DNA of 64,000 nt, from the NCBI GenBank assembly GCA_009767595.1, contig VSDK01015717.1:549883-613882 (forward strand). Direction: 5' to 3'. The translations under genes and the position numbers were made by a program. The number at the start of each line of letters is the position of its first letter. The first letter of the stretch is position 1. A model generated the notes under the pieces. That model made no database searches. It saw nothing but the letters and a program-made list of their open reading frames with translations, and was not told where the DNA came from. Below are positions 1 through 9,393 of the stretch, one piece after another. This DNA is from Symbiodinium kawagutii (lineage: Eukaryota > Sar > Dinophyceae > Suessiales > Symbiodiniaceae).

Positions 1-559
1 CAAATATTGATCTCTCAACTGGTCACCTAGTTGGATATGATCCGCCCAATTCACCGAATTGGGTCTAAGCCACCTAGAGTTACCAAGTATGAACTAAATT
101 GTAGCCGCCTCAACTGGTAGTGGTCCTGTTCGACAGCTTGGTCATGGGCGTGCAACCCTCTACTGACACTTGGACGATAACCCAAAGACAGTCGCCATCG
201 CAAAAACCATGGCAGGGACCCCGTGATAGTGTTTGTTGTCAAAGTGGCAAAATCCCCAGCAGAGTGGAGAAGTACTAACATCTCCGTATATCTCTTCATA
301 CCCCTTGATTCAAAAGTAACTTCTGTTGAACAGTAAATATTACAGTGTTTCCTAGAGTGAGGGGTGCAAACAATGTGGTGTATTCCATTGAAAGGATTGT
401 ATTTCTACAGGTTGTTTAAGGGTACCTCTATCTGTGATGAATCTATATAGGAACCCATGCAAGAAACGAAAACAACAAAAATAGACACACGACGTTCATA
501 GTGGGTAGGATTCGCTGGGATGGATACCCCTGGCTCCTGGCCTCGCTCCCCTCAACCAC

Positions 560-669
560 CTGCCAGTCATGGTAACCGCAACATGAGCAGCGCCAAATGT
601 CGTCCTTTGCTTCGCACTTGTCGAAGATCCGCCGGTCGCAAATGTTCACGCACACCGGCTCAGTAACAC
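560..669 (-). CDS. Exon of a cysteine-rich protein
   Basis: Acceptor CTTGGCAG, donor GTGGTTG. Two bases and 36 codons: VTEPVCVNICDRRIFDKC, then EAKDDIWRCSCCGYHDWQ. Six Cys, perhaps a zinc or disulfide module. The intron to its right is 204 bp; the gene continues off the left edge. Confidence 0.55.
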
Positions 670-873
670 CTGCCAAGGTAGGGCGAAAACAGCAGCAGTT
701 TCCATGCAAAACTGCGGGAACCACACGGGTGAGCAAAAAGAGATCGGCTTCCAATGTCATCTGATAGAATTTCCTTGCATGAACATTTACCAAAATGTAA
801 AACAAGTGAAGGTAGAGATAGGCCATGGCTGGAGCATTGAGTCCTGGTGTAGCTGCCAAGGATCTCACGGTAC

Positions 874-947
874 CGGCTCCCCCGGCGCCTTCGAAGTGTT
901 TCTGGGTGCCATCACGACACACGGGCCTGGGACGCGGCAGGGGCGAG
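874..947 (-). CDS. Exon of a cysteine-rich protein
   Basis: Acceptor GCGCCATAG, donor GTACCGTG. The frame reading SPLPRPRPVCRDGTQKHF then EGAGGA leaves one base and joins the exon at 560-669 exactly. Confidence 0.5.
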
Positions 948-1433
948 CTATGGCGCCATGGCCACGTCACCATGCGACTGAAGCTATGGGGGCTACGCCA
1001 TCGTGATTTGTTCAGTGGTTCACTAGTGGTTCACTAGTGGTTAATAATGGTTATACATGGTAATGATGGCTAATGATCATCACTGGTTGGCAGTTTCAAC
1101 CCCGTCATGAAAAATATGCGCAAGTCAACCAACCATTCGTTGATAATTACTAGGGAAAAACCAGTTATTTGTTGGGGGGGTTCACCAGTAGGTTTCACGA
1201 GTTGTGGGATCATCTGTGGCAAACCAACTGGTGGGATGCTGCGATAAGATGATTACTGGCCTGAATCACTCTCAGGGAATTTGGCTGACTCACCCAGCAG
1301 GAAGGCCATTATCCTTGCTGCAAGTGGAAGAACCTTCCTTTCCTTGCTTGTAACGAGGGTAATGGTTTACCTGCAAGGATGAGCCAACACACAGCAACAA
1401 CAACCAACAACCTCTGGGGGTTGGTTGGTTCTC

Positions 1434-1488
1434 CTTGGCTCAGCTCGTCAAAGTTCTGGGGTCGCATGCGCGTCCTGCCGTGAAGCCA
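1434..1488 (-). CDS. Possible small exon
   Basis: Acceptor CGCTATAG; only one frame is open, reading WLHGRTRMRPQNFDELSQ. The following gagaac would be a GA donor. Confidence 0.35.
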
Positions 1489-1974
1489 CTATAGCGGCCC
1501 GCACGTGAAAATATGGAACACCATGCGACTCGGATGATCCTCCAAATAGTTATGTATAAATCCTCAATAGTCAACGAGTGTTGCGATAGTTCACCAGTAT
1601 CAACCGGTAGCAATTAGCTATCAATGGTATTAAGAATCCTGCATGATAGCAATTCATGTTTGTCAATCAACCACTGATCAATACTAATCGACCACTATTT
1701 GACCATGATTCATCATCGTATCTAATCAGAATTCACCATCACTCAACCATCAATATCATCAATTAACCATTGCTTAACCATACTCCAACCATCGCTTCAT
1801 CATCACCAAACCATCAATTCACCAGTGTGAACTAACATCCCCACCACTTCCCACGACTGTCTGACTGGCTGTGCCCCTGACGTGTCTCCGGAGCACTTCA
1901 CGTTGTCGGAGCATGTCCTTGGAGTGCCCAGAGTTTTGAACTGGTTTTGAGGTATTTAAAATTCGCCATTGAAC

Positions 1975-2105
1975 TAAGGTTGACTGTGGTTAACTGTGGT
2001 TGACTGTGCTTTAGTGTGGTTTACTGTGGTCAACAGGGGTTTACTGTGTTTTTAACTGTGGTCTACTGTGGTCTACTGTGGTAAACTATGGTTGACTGTG
2101 CTTCA
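1975..2105 (+). repeat. Degenerate tandem repeat of about 10 bp
   Basis: Repeated ttgactgtgg / ttaactgtgg / tctactgtgg units. Confidence 0.85.
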
Positions 2106-2239
2106 CTACGATCAATGATTAATTAATCATGGTTGATAGTTAAGAGAAGTCCGTAAACGTCAGCACGATAATTTCCGGGCAAATGAAAGATATATAACAT
2201 GATATTACTGCGGTTCAATGGCGTTTGGGTATCACACCA

Positions 2240-2416
2240 GTCTTCACACGTCGATGCAGATCGATGCAGTCGGGAGTGGACCATTCCTTGTTCGAAACTT
2301 GATTCACTGCTGAAAATCATTTCTATTGACATGAGGATCTTTAGATCACATCCGATCTTCTCGTGGTCAATTGCAAAGCATGTTCCAGCTTTTGCTCTAC
2401 TCTGGCTTGCAATCAA
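2240..2416 (-). CDS. Possible exon
   Basis: Minus frame open; reads AGTCFAIDHEKIGCDLK, then ILMSIEMIFSSESSFEQ. The plus strand is also open. No clear splice sites. Confidence 0.25.
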
Positions 2417-3437
2417 CTTCTAAGCACCGCTCCGTGTGCAGTACCAACTTTGGCCCCTAAGAATCTCACAATGATCACTATGGGCACATGGATGTCATAC
2501 CGTGTCATACTAGCTGCACGAGTTGGTTATGGACAGAGAAGTCTTGAAGATATGCAGAACCAATGGAACCAAATGGAACCAAATGGAACCCGAGAGGAAG
2601 TGACTCCTTGAACTGTCTTCGAATGCCGCTGCGGACTGGAGCTAGTTGCAATTGAAATGACAGAGCTTTGGAGCCATGGGTATCCGATGGTATCCGTGTG
2701 ACCCTTTAGAAGGGGAGCCAAGGAGCTACAAGGGGTGTTCTAACCATGTGGATGCACAGTCCGCAACTCTTGGCTTCGTTGGCTGATTTTTTGTTGGGAC
2801 CATAAGCTGTGCTAGACGGGGACACCCGAAGACAGGGGTCACAAGGTTTGGGGGTGGAGCGTTTGAACGGCCATGAAAAGAATATGGACAACCGTTGGAA
2901 ATTCAAACGCTATCAACTTTGATCACCAACAAAATCAACCATCATTCGCCATCATTTACCATCATGCATGCCGAACCGCCGTGAACACAACCACTGATCA
3001 CTTCATTGATTTATCATTAATTATACATTGTCTTAACCTTATTTCAATCCTTATTCAATCATCATTTGCCATCCTTACCCATCACCTAACCCCCATTTTA
3101 CCATCAATCGACAAGAATTCACCACTCCAGATCCATGTTTTTCCTATTCAATGGTCCTATTCTTAACCATCATTACAACCATGATTGATCATCCCTTGTT
3201 AACTTATTACAAGTGGTCATTAATATTATGTAACCATCCAATGGTTAGACCAACAACAGCTCAAAATGGTCCTACTTTTAATCAGCATTGCTACCATCAT
3301 TATCCCTCATCAACAAATGGATATTGACCATGAATGGTTAAAGCAACGCCAGCTATTGTTGGTCAATCCTCAATGGTTCACCACTACTATTAATTAACCG
3401 ATTGTTCACCTCTTCAACCCCTATATCCAATGGTTAA
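2417..3437. other. No gene recognised
   Basis: AACCATCATT-rich intron-like sequence up to the 5' LTR. A short repeat aaccaaatgg occurs at 2565-2590. Confidence 0.5.
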
Positions 3438-3585
3438 CGCTGCGGCTAATTTCTTCTTTTGAAAAGACTAGGTAAGAGCATGGCTCCCTGGTCAAGGATG
3501 ACACACACAAACCGAGGGCATATGTACTAGCCCCTTTGAGTGCTCAAGTAAAAAGGCAGTGAAGCCTGCTGTGCCTCCGCTGGAG
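3438..3585 (+). repeat. 5' LTR of element 1
   Basis: 148 bp, repeated at 12912-13059. Identity starts at cgctgcggctaat and ends at cctccgctggag. It is very short for a copia LTR (commonly several hundred bp). It lacks the usual TG start if the shared block is taken literally; a TG occurs three bases in (3441). It presumably carries promoter and polyadenylation signals, but no TATA box could be pointed to. Confidence 0.9.
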
Positions 3586-3596
3586 GTTATGAGCCC
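3586..3596 (+). promoter_or_regulatory. Primer-binding site, initiator tRNA-Met anticodon half
   Basis: gttatgagccc, preceded by a further g of the LTR, starts exactly where the LTR ends. It is complementary to the anticodon stem-loop of eukaryotic initiator tRNA-Met (GGGCUCAUAACC), not to a tRNA 3' end. Drosophila copia primes in this way from a half-molecule of the same tRNA. The match to the tRNA is from memory; the position directly after the LTR is seen in the sequence. Confidence 0.75.
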
Positions 3597-3638
3597 AAAA
3601 CAATAGAGGGCCTGATCGCTAGACGTAGAAAGGGTGCC

Positions 3639-4940
3639 ATGTCTTCGGAGGAGTCTATGGTTACCCCGGGAAGCAGTTCGGTTAAGGCCTTGGAGGACAT
3701 CAAACCGGACCATGGTGCTGTTGTCCCCGCCATGCCAAAAGGTTCACCGCAGAGCTTTGGACCAGGTGCGACGGCGGCTCAGGCGGACATCAACTGCTTC
3801 TGGAGCGAGAAGACCCAGAATGAGGCGATCCTGAGATCCATGCGACCTGCTCAGCTACCAGATGATGGTGGAGATGGAATTCCTCACCTACAAGAGTTTC
3901 TTGGTACAGATCGGGGGTTGGGAAATAGCCCAGGATCGGAGCCGGCTGGTATGATCGGATCGCAGATGGCAATGAGAATCATGGCCGATGAGAACGCAAA
4001 GCTCAAGCAGGAATTGAGAGCAATGCGAGAAGAGATGAGATCTAGTTCTACAGGTCCCTACGGTCCTGGTGGGTCGAGCGGTCACGGAGGCATGCTCAAC
4101 CTATATCATGGAGTTGGACCTGGAGAAGCTCTTCATAGTCATGGAGTACTACCACTTGCTCTACAAGGTCCCGAACATCAAGGTGATCTTCGAGGAGTCC
4201 AGAAGAAGCTCACAGCGGCTGTGGGATCGGCTGTGGGGGGTCTGAAGGGGCTCCTGGGGATTCAGGATAGATCACACGCTCCTTTGCTGCCAATGTTTTC
4301 TTCTCCCTCCACTGGTGCTGGGGGAATGGGCTCAATCTTCATGGATGGCAACCAAATGGAACTACAATCTAAATCTTCGATGGGTGTTCCTGGTGTTCAT
4401 GGAGGGGTACCGTCTGCAACCATGTCTTCAAGTGTACCAGGGGTTACCGCTTCGCTGGCGCTGGGTCAAGGTCAAGATGGTGCCGGAGGCGGGCAACTTG
4501 GTCATCAAGGACAACATCAACAAGGTGGAGCCAATGACCAAGGTCAAGGACCGGGCTCATTCACTGGTGGAAGTGGGGCTCCAGGAGGCTATGGAGGTAA
4601 TGGTCCTGGAGGTAGTCACCATGGAGGACCAGGCGGTCAGGGTGGAGCTGGCGGTAACGGAGGAAACTTTCCAAGCGGTGGGCCCAATGACCCTGGAGGA
4701 CCTGGAGATTCAGGAGGTGGTGGTCCTGGACAGTTTGGCTATCCAAGAGGAGGGGTAGATCCTGGGGGTCCAGGAGGACCTGGTAGACCAGGAGGGGGTG
4801 GCGGTCCTGGAGGCCCTGGCGACCCATATGGAGGTGCTGGCGCTCTTCGTGCTAACGAGGTTCCGGCGTGGTTGGGAGCTTTGTTGACTCAACAGGAGTC
4901 GATCAGGACGGTGAAGCTTCCGTCCCGTGGACCTGAATGA
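3639..4940 (+). CDS. gag: Gag N-terminal protein of element 1
   Basis: 433 residues. It begins with a Ser/Pro-rich stretch, then a short predicted coiled coil at about residues 108-130 (ADENAKLKQELRAMREEM), and from about residue 275 a long Gly/Pro/Asn-rich low-complexity tail with repeated GGPGG units. No known fold was recognised. Its position directly after the 5' LTR and primer site makes it the first part of Gag. The stop at 4938-4940 overlaps the next ORF by 14 bases in the +1 frame, so the capsid-like region of the next ORF would need a +1 shift, reinitiation, or repair of an indel. The low-complexity tail suggests a disordered, possibly condensate-forming Gag (inference). The start is the first in-frame ATG after the primer site; another ATG at 3634 is in a different frame. 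Confidence 0.8.
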   Translation: MSSEESMVTPGSSSVKALEDIKPDHGAVVPAMPKGSPQSFGPGATAAQADINCFWSEKTQNEAILRSMRPAQLPDDGGDGIPHLQEFLGTDRGLGNSPGSEPAGMIGSQMAMRIMADENAKLKQELRAMREEMRSSSTGPYGPGGSSGHGGMLNLYHGVGPGEALHSHGVLPLALQGPEHQGDLRGVQKKLTAAVGSAVGGLKGLLGIQDRSHAPLLPMFSSPSTGAGGMGSIFMDGNQMELQSKSSMGVPGVHGGVPSATMSSSVPGVTASLALGQGQDGAGGGQLGHQGQHQQGGANDQGQGPGSFTGGSGAPGGYGGNGPGGSHHGGPGGQGGAGGNGGNFPSGGPNDPGGPGDSGGGGPGQFGYPRGGVDPGGPGGPGRPGGGGGPGGPGDPYGGAGALRANEVPAWLGALLTQQESIRTVKLPSRGPE

Positions 4941-7900
4941 GACGGAGATTGGTCCATTGACTGCAGGGGACTGGCTGACCCAGATCACACCTATGATGAA
5001 GGATCTTAGCCCAAGCTCTGGAGGTTGGTGGGAAGCCATTTTGCAGATAGCAGGTGAAGGCTACCAGCTATGGCTTCAAAGTGATCACCTAGCCCGACTA
5101 CGTATTCAGCCCCAGACCCCAATCCAATTCAACCGTGCTCCCTGGAACAGGTTGGAACAGCGAGGCCAATCGCTGTTACTCGAGGCCTTACCGGAGGGAT
5201 TGAAGGCCGAGCTGATCGCATCACGGGCGATTTCCTGCACGGGCATCGTATTTCGAGTTCTGACCCGTTATCAACCTGGGGGATTGGCTGAGAGGTCATT
5301 GCTTCTACGTCAACTCGTAGAGACCAAGGTGCCGGCGACAGTCATCGAGGCACTGACTTCACTGAGGGCGTGGAGGCGATGGTTAGTGCGACTGCAAGAA
5401 CTGCAGATCACGCCACCGGATCCAACGCTGTTGATGGGGGCATTGGATAAGTTCACAGGCACAGTGTCCAAAGCCACTGCCCAGGCGAGCTTTCGTTTGT
5501 CAACGGCAAGAGCCATCCTGCAGGTTGACACAGTCCCAACGATGCGGGGGGTGATGGAATTCTCGGAGGTGCTCATGGCAGAGACAGAGGCAGCTTGCCA
5601 CGGAGGTTCATCGCTGCCTACGACGACAAAGGTGAAGGCGGTGAACGGTGATCCACCAGGAGGAAATGGTCCCGGAGGAAAGGGTCACCCTGGACAGGAA
5701 CAGCGTCCTCAAGCTCCGCTACCAACCAAACCAAACCAAGCTGGGGAGACCACAGAGGAGAAGGTGCCATGTAAGTTCTTCTCGTCTCCCGGGGGGTGCA
5801 AAAAGGGACGGTCCTGCACTTACCTTCATGATTGGGGAGCTGGCGGCAAGGCTGGACGGTGCTGGACATGCGGATCAACTCAACACATGAAGCCTGATTG
5901 CCCAGTCAAGGATGGGGTAGGGATCAAAAAAGAAAATGGACCCTCCTCAGCGAAACCCAAGGGTGCGCCAAAGGCAGCACCTGCCGCAAAGAAGGCCAAT
6001 GGGGTGGAAAAGGATGACACCAAAGTGGTCAAGGGAATTGAGGAGGATAATGGGAAGAGCGAGGCTACTCCACCGAATCCAACGGTAGCTGGACTGCTCA
6101 CAGAGGCCACTCACCTTCTGAGATCGATGAGGACTCCTACCATGAAGGCAGTTCAGCTGAGCTCCATGTCACAGGGGGAGTTCGGCAGGGCATTGTTGGA
6201 TGGTGGAGCTACTCATGCCCTTCGCACAGCCAAGTCCGAGGAGGAATACAATCTGGCTACACCGGTTAGGGTGGAGTTAGCGGCCGGGGAAGTGGTACTT
6301 CGTCAATTACCTGGTTCAGGTATCCTGCTCTCCAAGGAGGCCACGCAGACCATTGTGCCGTTGGGTAAGCTGATGGTCCTGGGCTATTCCGTGAAATGGG
6401 GAAGTGATGGCTTTGAGATGAAATCGCCATCTGGGGAAACTGTGGAAACAATTCTCGAGGGTGAGTGCCCAACGGTCAGTGAGGAGTGTGCGATGAAACT
6501 CCTTGACGAGTTGGAGGCGTTTCTGAGTGAGTCAGAACTTCGTCTTCAAGTTCTTCGAGGTGAAGAGGTGGATGGGTTGGATGGTGATCTCAAGAGGTGG
6601 CTGCTGGGCCTCAAAGAGTTGTTCCCAGAAGCGCCGGATGAGGTTTTGGTCCAGATACCTCCGAGGAAGAGATGGACGGGGGAATCATTGCCTTGGAACC
6701 GGAGAATGAGGAGGAAGTTTGGGAGTGCCTCCAAGCTGGTGATGCACCTTTTTGTGGGGGATAATCCGAAGTATTGGTCCAAGGCCCTGGACCATCGAGG
6801 CTTTACCACTCTGACCTTGGACAAGGCCAATGATCCGAAGGAGGACTTGCTTAACGACCACGTTTTCCACTACCTCACTGAGCTGGCCGAGTCGGGTAGA
6901 GTTTCCGGTTACCTGGGAGGTCCACCATGCCGTACGGTGAGCGTGCTGCGGTTTCGACAGCCAGGCCCTCCTCCAGTTCGAGCCAGAGATGGACCAGAAA
7001 GATTTGGCTTTAAGAACTTGGAGGGAAGACTACTTGAAGGAGTCCAGCAAGACACGGTGCTGTACTTGAGGTTCCTCTGGCTTTACTCCTTGGCTCAGGA
7101 TGCAAGCCCTGAGAAGGTTGCATTCCTGAAAGAGTCACCGGAAGACCCCAATGCGTACAAGAAGGAGGATGACCCCAACGAGTACCCTTCGTTTTTCTCT
7201 TGGCCAGAGTGGGCCAGTGTGAAGAACAAGTACAAGCTGTGGGAGGTGGGGTTTGATCAAGGTCCACTTGGACATGAACGGCAGAAGCCCACCAGGGTGG
7301 GAACCAACCTTGGCCTTCTCCATGACTTATGGAAGATAAGGGGGAAGGGTTGTGACCAAGCTCCGCTACCAGAAGACTTAGAGGGGAGGCTGAAGAGATC
7401 AAAGCGGTGGTCTGCGTGGGCTGATGGCTTCAAGGAGAGGATCGTTGAGGCACTTCTCTCCGAGCATCAACTGCCCTGGATTCGCAAGATGTCTGATCAC
7501 CAATGGCAACAACATGTTGCGAACGATCACCAGCCTTTCTCACGAGAGTGTTTTCATTGCTTACAAGGTGCTGGAAAACAGCGGGCCCATGTGAAGGTCC
7601 CAGTTCCCGATTCCTTTACCCTTTCGCTGGATGTCTGTGGACCGTTTGCTGAAGGTGAAGACGTCGAGGGGGGTACCGCTCGCTACTTTATGGTGGGTGT
7701 CTTCACTATCCCGGTCACGAAGGAGGGGGACAAGTTAAATCTTCCTTCATTGACCATGGGGGAGGTTCTCAAGAAGGACGTCGAGGTGGTGGGTGACCTG
7801 GAAGCTCCGCTACCAGAAGGTGAAGACCTACTCATCCAGGAGGACGAGGGCAATGATCCTGCTGAAGGGCCTCAACCTGATGATGCTGCCAGGCTGGACA

Positions 7901-9393
7901 GATGGGAGGCCGAGCATGTAGAGGAGAATCCTGACTTTGTGGTGCGCCAGTACACGTTGGTGGAAGCACTACCCAGCCGTTCAGGGGTCTCCATGGTGGC
8001 AGCTTTGGCGAGAATGCACGCAAAGTTGACATATCTCGGATTTCCTCTTCGGAGGATTCACTCCGACCGTGCTGGTGAATTGAGCAGCCGAAAGATGCGG
8101 CAGTGGGCAGAAGACCGTGGAATCTACCGCACCTACACTGCGGGTAGTGACTGGCGTGCCAATGGTCGGGCTGAAGCTGAAATTGGGATGATTCGTAGAG
8201 GCATCTCCGTCATCCTCAAAGCTACAGGTGTACCGGTTGCACAGTGGCCTATGATTGCCCGACATATTGGAGAACGTCGAGGACGACTACAACTTCAAGC
8301 TCTGGGGTTGTTAACTCCCACTTTGCTGCCCTACAACCAGGAGGTGATGGTCGAAACCAAGAAGTGGGAGGAGTTTCAACAACCATGGCGCGCTCGTAAA
8401 AAACGAGCATGGGTTAGGGGGCCAGACCTCTCAATGTCCATGTCCAGTGGTGGACATGTCCTGGTGGATGAAGAGGGCAAGTGGACTCGAGGTGTAAACC
8501 CTCGCCCACTGGATGCTGCTCCTCCACTGGAGGCTGCGCATGATGCGGCTGAAGCTCCACTACCACCTTTAGAAGAAGCTGCACCTGGTCCCGGTCCACT
8601 TTCTCATGGTCCAGCACCCGCCAAACGATACGTTGGTAAGAAACCACCAGTTCTTTGTAGCGCGTTCCTGGCTTCTCCCACTCTGGACGAGCACGGGGGG
8701 GGTAATGAGGAAAGAAAAACAAAAGATGATACTACAAAGAGGGGGGGTGAACTGATGGTCATGGACGAGTGGAAGGAGGATGGTAAGCCCCCGGAGTGGG
8801 ACGATGAAGTTCAACAAGAAGTTTGGCATGCTCGTCTCAGGGGTGGGGAACAGCTTAGCAATCAAGAGTTCAACATCCTCGACAAGAATCATGGTGGTCA
8901 AGGAGAAGATGGATGCATCCTCAAGGCCCTCAATGTCGAGAACAAGATGCTGTGGGAAACCATCAAAAGGGAAAGCGCTCTTGAACAAGAGTGTAAGGTT
9001 CGGGAGTGTGAAGAGGCTGCCAACGAGGAAGCGCCCCTTCAAACAAAAACGGTTTCCTTAGCTGAGGTCAGGGGAGACCTGGAAGGTTGGAGAGAGTCAA
9101 TGCTCAAGGAGTACCAACAGCTGTTAAACAGTGGAGCTATCAAGGAGGTGGACTTGGAAAAGCTGCCAGCCATGATGGATCAAGCCAGAACCGATGGGCG
9201 GCGCTGTGAAAGAATTCCCTCGAAGGGAGTCTACACCGTGAAGGCTCATACCGGCAGGAGGAAGACGAGGTTGGTGGCATGTGGAAATCACATGGCAGAA
9301 AGAGGGTCGGAGGAGGGGTGGACGCAACTCAACTCCGAGTTCTACTTCGACATGCAGGACTACGTGGATGGGGGGCTGGTTCCATCGACATAA
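4927..9393 (+). CDS. pol: Gag core, zinc fingers, protease, integrase and start of RT
   Basis: 1488 residues. Residues 1-230 look like the copia Gag core. A CCCH zinc finger (C-x8-C-x5-C-x3-H) starts at residue 282 and is followed by a CCHC knuckle (CWTCGSTQHMKPDC). The protease motif LLDGGATH is near residue 423. Integrase shows an HHCC-type zinc site near 855-880 (H..HxxC form, ending CFHC), the first catalytic Asp in SLDVCGPF near 900, the second in HSDRAGEL near 1045 and the Glu in GRAEAEIG near 1080. The RT N-terminus follows, including KTRLVACGNH near 1450. The frame ends inside RT, at about the point where GC-rich purines (9302-9320) allow a one-base slip, and RT resumes in the next ORF in the -1 frame. 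The ATG at 4927 may not be a true start if Gag is one shifted protein. Confidence 0.9.
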   Translation: MDLNETEIGPLTAGDWLTQITPMMKDLSPSSGGWWEAILQIAGEGYQLWLQSDHLARLRIQPQTPIQFNRAPWNRLEQRGQSLLLEALPEGLKAELIASRAISCTGIVFRVLTRYQPGGLAERSLLLRQLVETKVPATVIEALTSLRAWRRWLVRLQELQITPPDPTLLMGALDKFTGTVSKATAQASFRLSTARAILQVDTVPTMRGVMEFSEVLMAETEAACHGGSSLPTTTKVKAVNGDPPGGNGPGGKGHPGQEQRPQAPLPTKPNQAGETTEEKVPCKFFSSPGGCKKGRSCTYLHDWGAGGKAGRCWTCGSTQHMKPDCPVKDGVGIKKENGPSSAKPKGAPKAAPAAKKANGVEKDDTKVVKGIEEDNGKSEATPPNPTVAGLLTEATHLLRSMRTPTMKAVQLSSMSQGEFGRALLDGGATHALRTAKSEEEYNLATPVRVELAAGEVVLRQLPGSGILLSKEATQTIVPLGKLMVLGYSVKWGSDGFEMKSPSGETVETILEGECPTVSEECAMKLLDELEAFLSESELRLQVLRGEEVDGLDGDLKRWLLGLKELFPEAPDEVLVQIPPRKRWTGESLPWNRRMRRKFGSASKLVMHLFVGDNPKYWSKALDHRGFTTLTLDKANDPKEDLLNDHVFHYLTELAESGRVSGYLGGPPCRTVSVLRFRQPGPPPVRARDGPERFGFKNLEGRLLEGVQQDTVLYLRFLWLYSLAQDASPEKVAFLKESPEDPNAYKKEDDPNEYPSFFSWPEWASVKNKYKLWEVGFDQGPLGHERQKPTRVGTNLGLLHDLWKIRGKGCDQAPLPEDLEGRLKRSKRWSAWADGFKERIVEALLSEHQLPWIRKMSDHQWQQHVANDHQPFSRECFHCLQGAGKQRAHVKVPVPDSFTLSLDVCGPFAEGEDVEGGTARYFMVGVFTIPVTKEGDKLNLPSLTMGEVLKKDVEVVGDLEAPLPEGEDLLIQEDEGNDPAEGPQPDDAARLDRWEAEHVEENPDFVVRQYTLVEALPSRSGVSMVAALARMHAKLTYLGFPLRRIHSDRAGELSSRKMRQWAEDRGIYRTYTAGSDWRANGRAEAEIGMIRRGISVILKATGVPVAQWPMIARHIGERRGRLQLQALGLLTPTLLPYNQEVMVETKKWEEFQQPWRARKKRAWVRGPDLSMSMSSGGHVLVDEEGKWTRGVNPRPLDAAPPLEAAHDAAEAPLPPLEEAAPGPGPLSHGPAPAKRYVGKKPPVLCSAFLASPTLDEHGGGNEERKTKDDTTKRGGELMVMDEWKEDGKPPEWDDEVQQEVWHARLRGGEQLSNQEFNILDKNHGGQGEDGCILKALNVENKMLWETIKRESALEQECKVRECEEAANEEAPLQTKTVSLAEVRGDLEGWRESMLKEYQQLLNSGAIKEVDLEKLPAMMDQARTDGRRCERIPSKGVYTVKAHTGRRKTRLVACGNHMAERGSEEGWTQLNSEFYFDMQDYVDGGLVPST

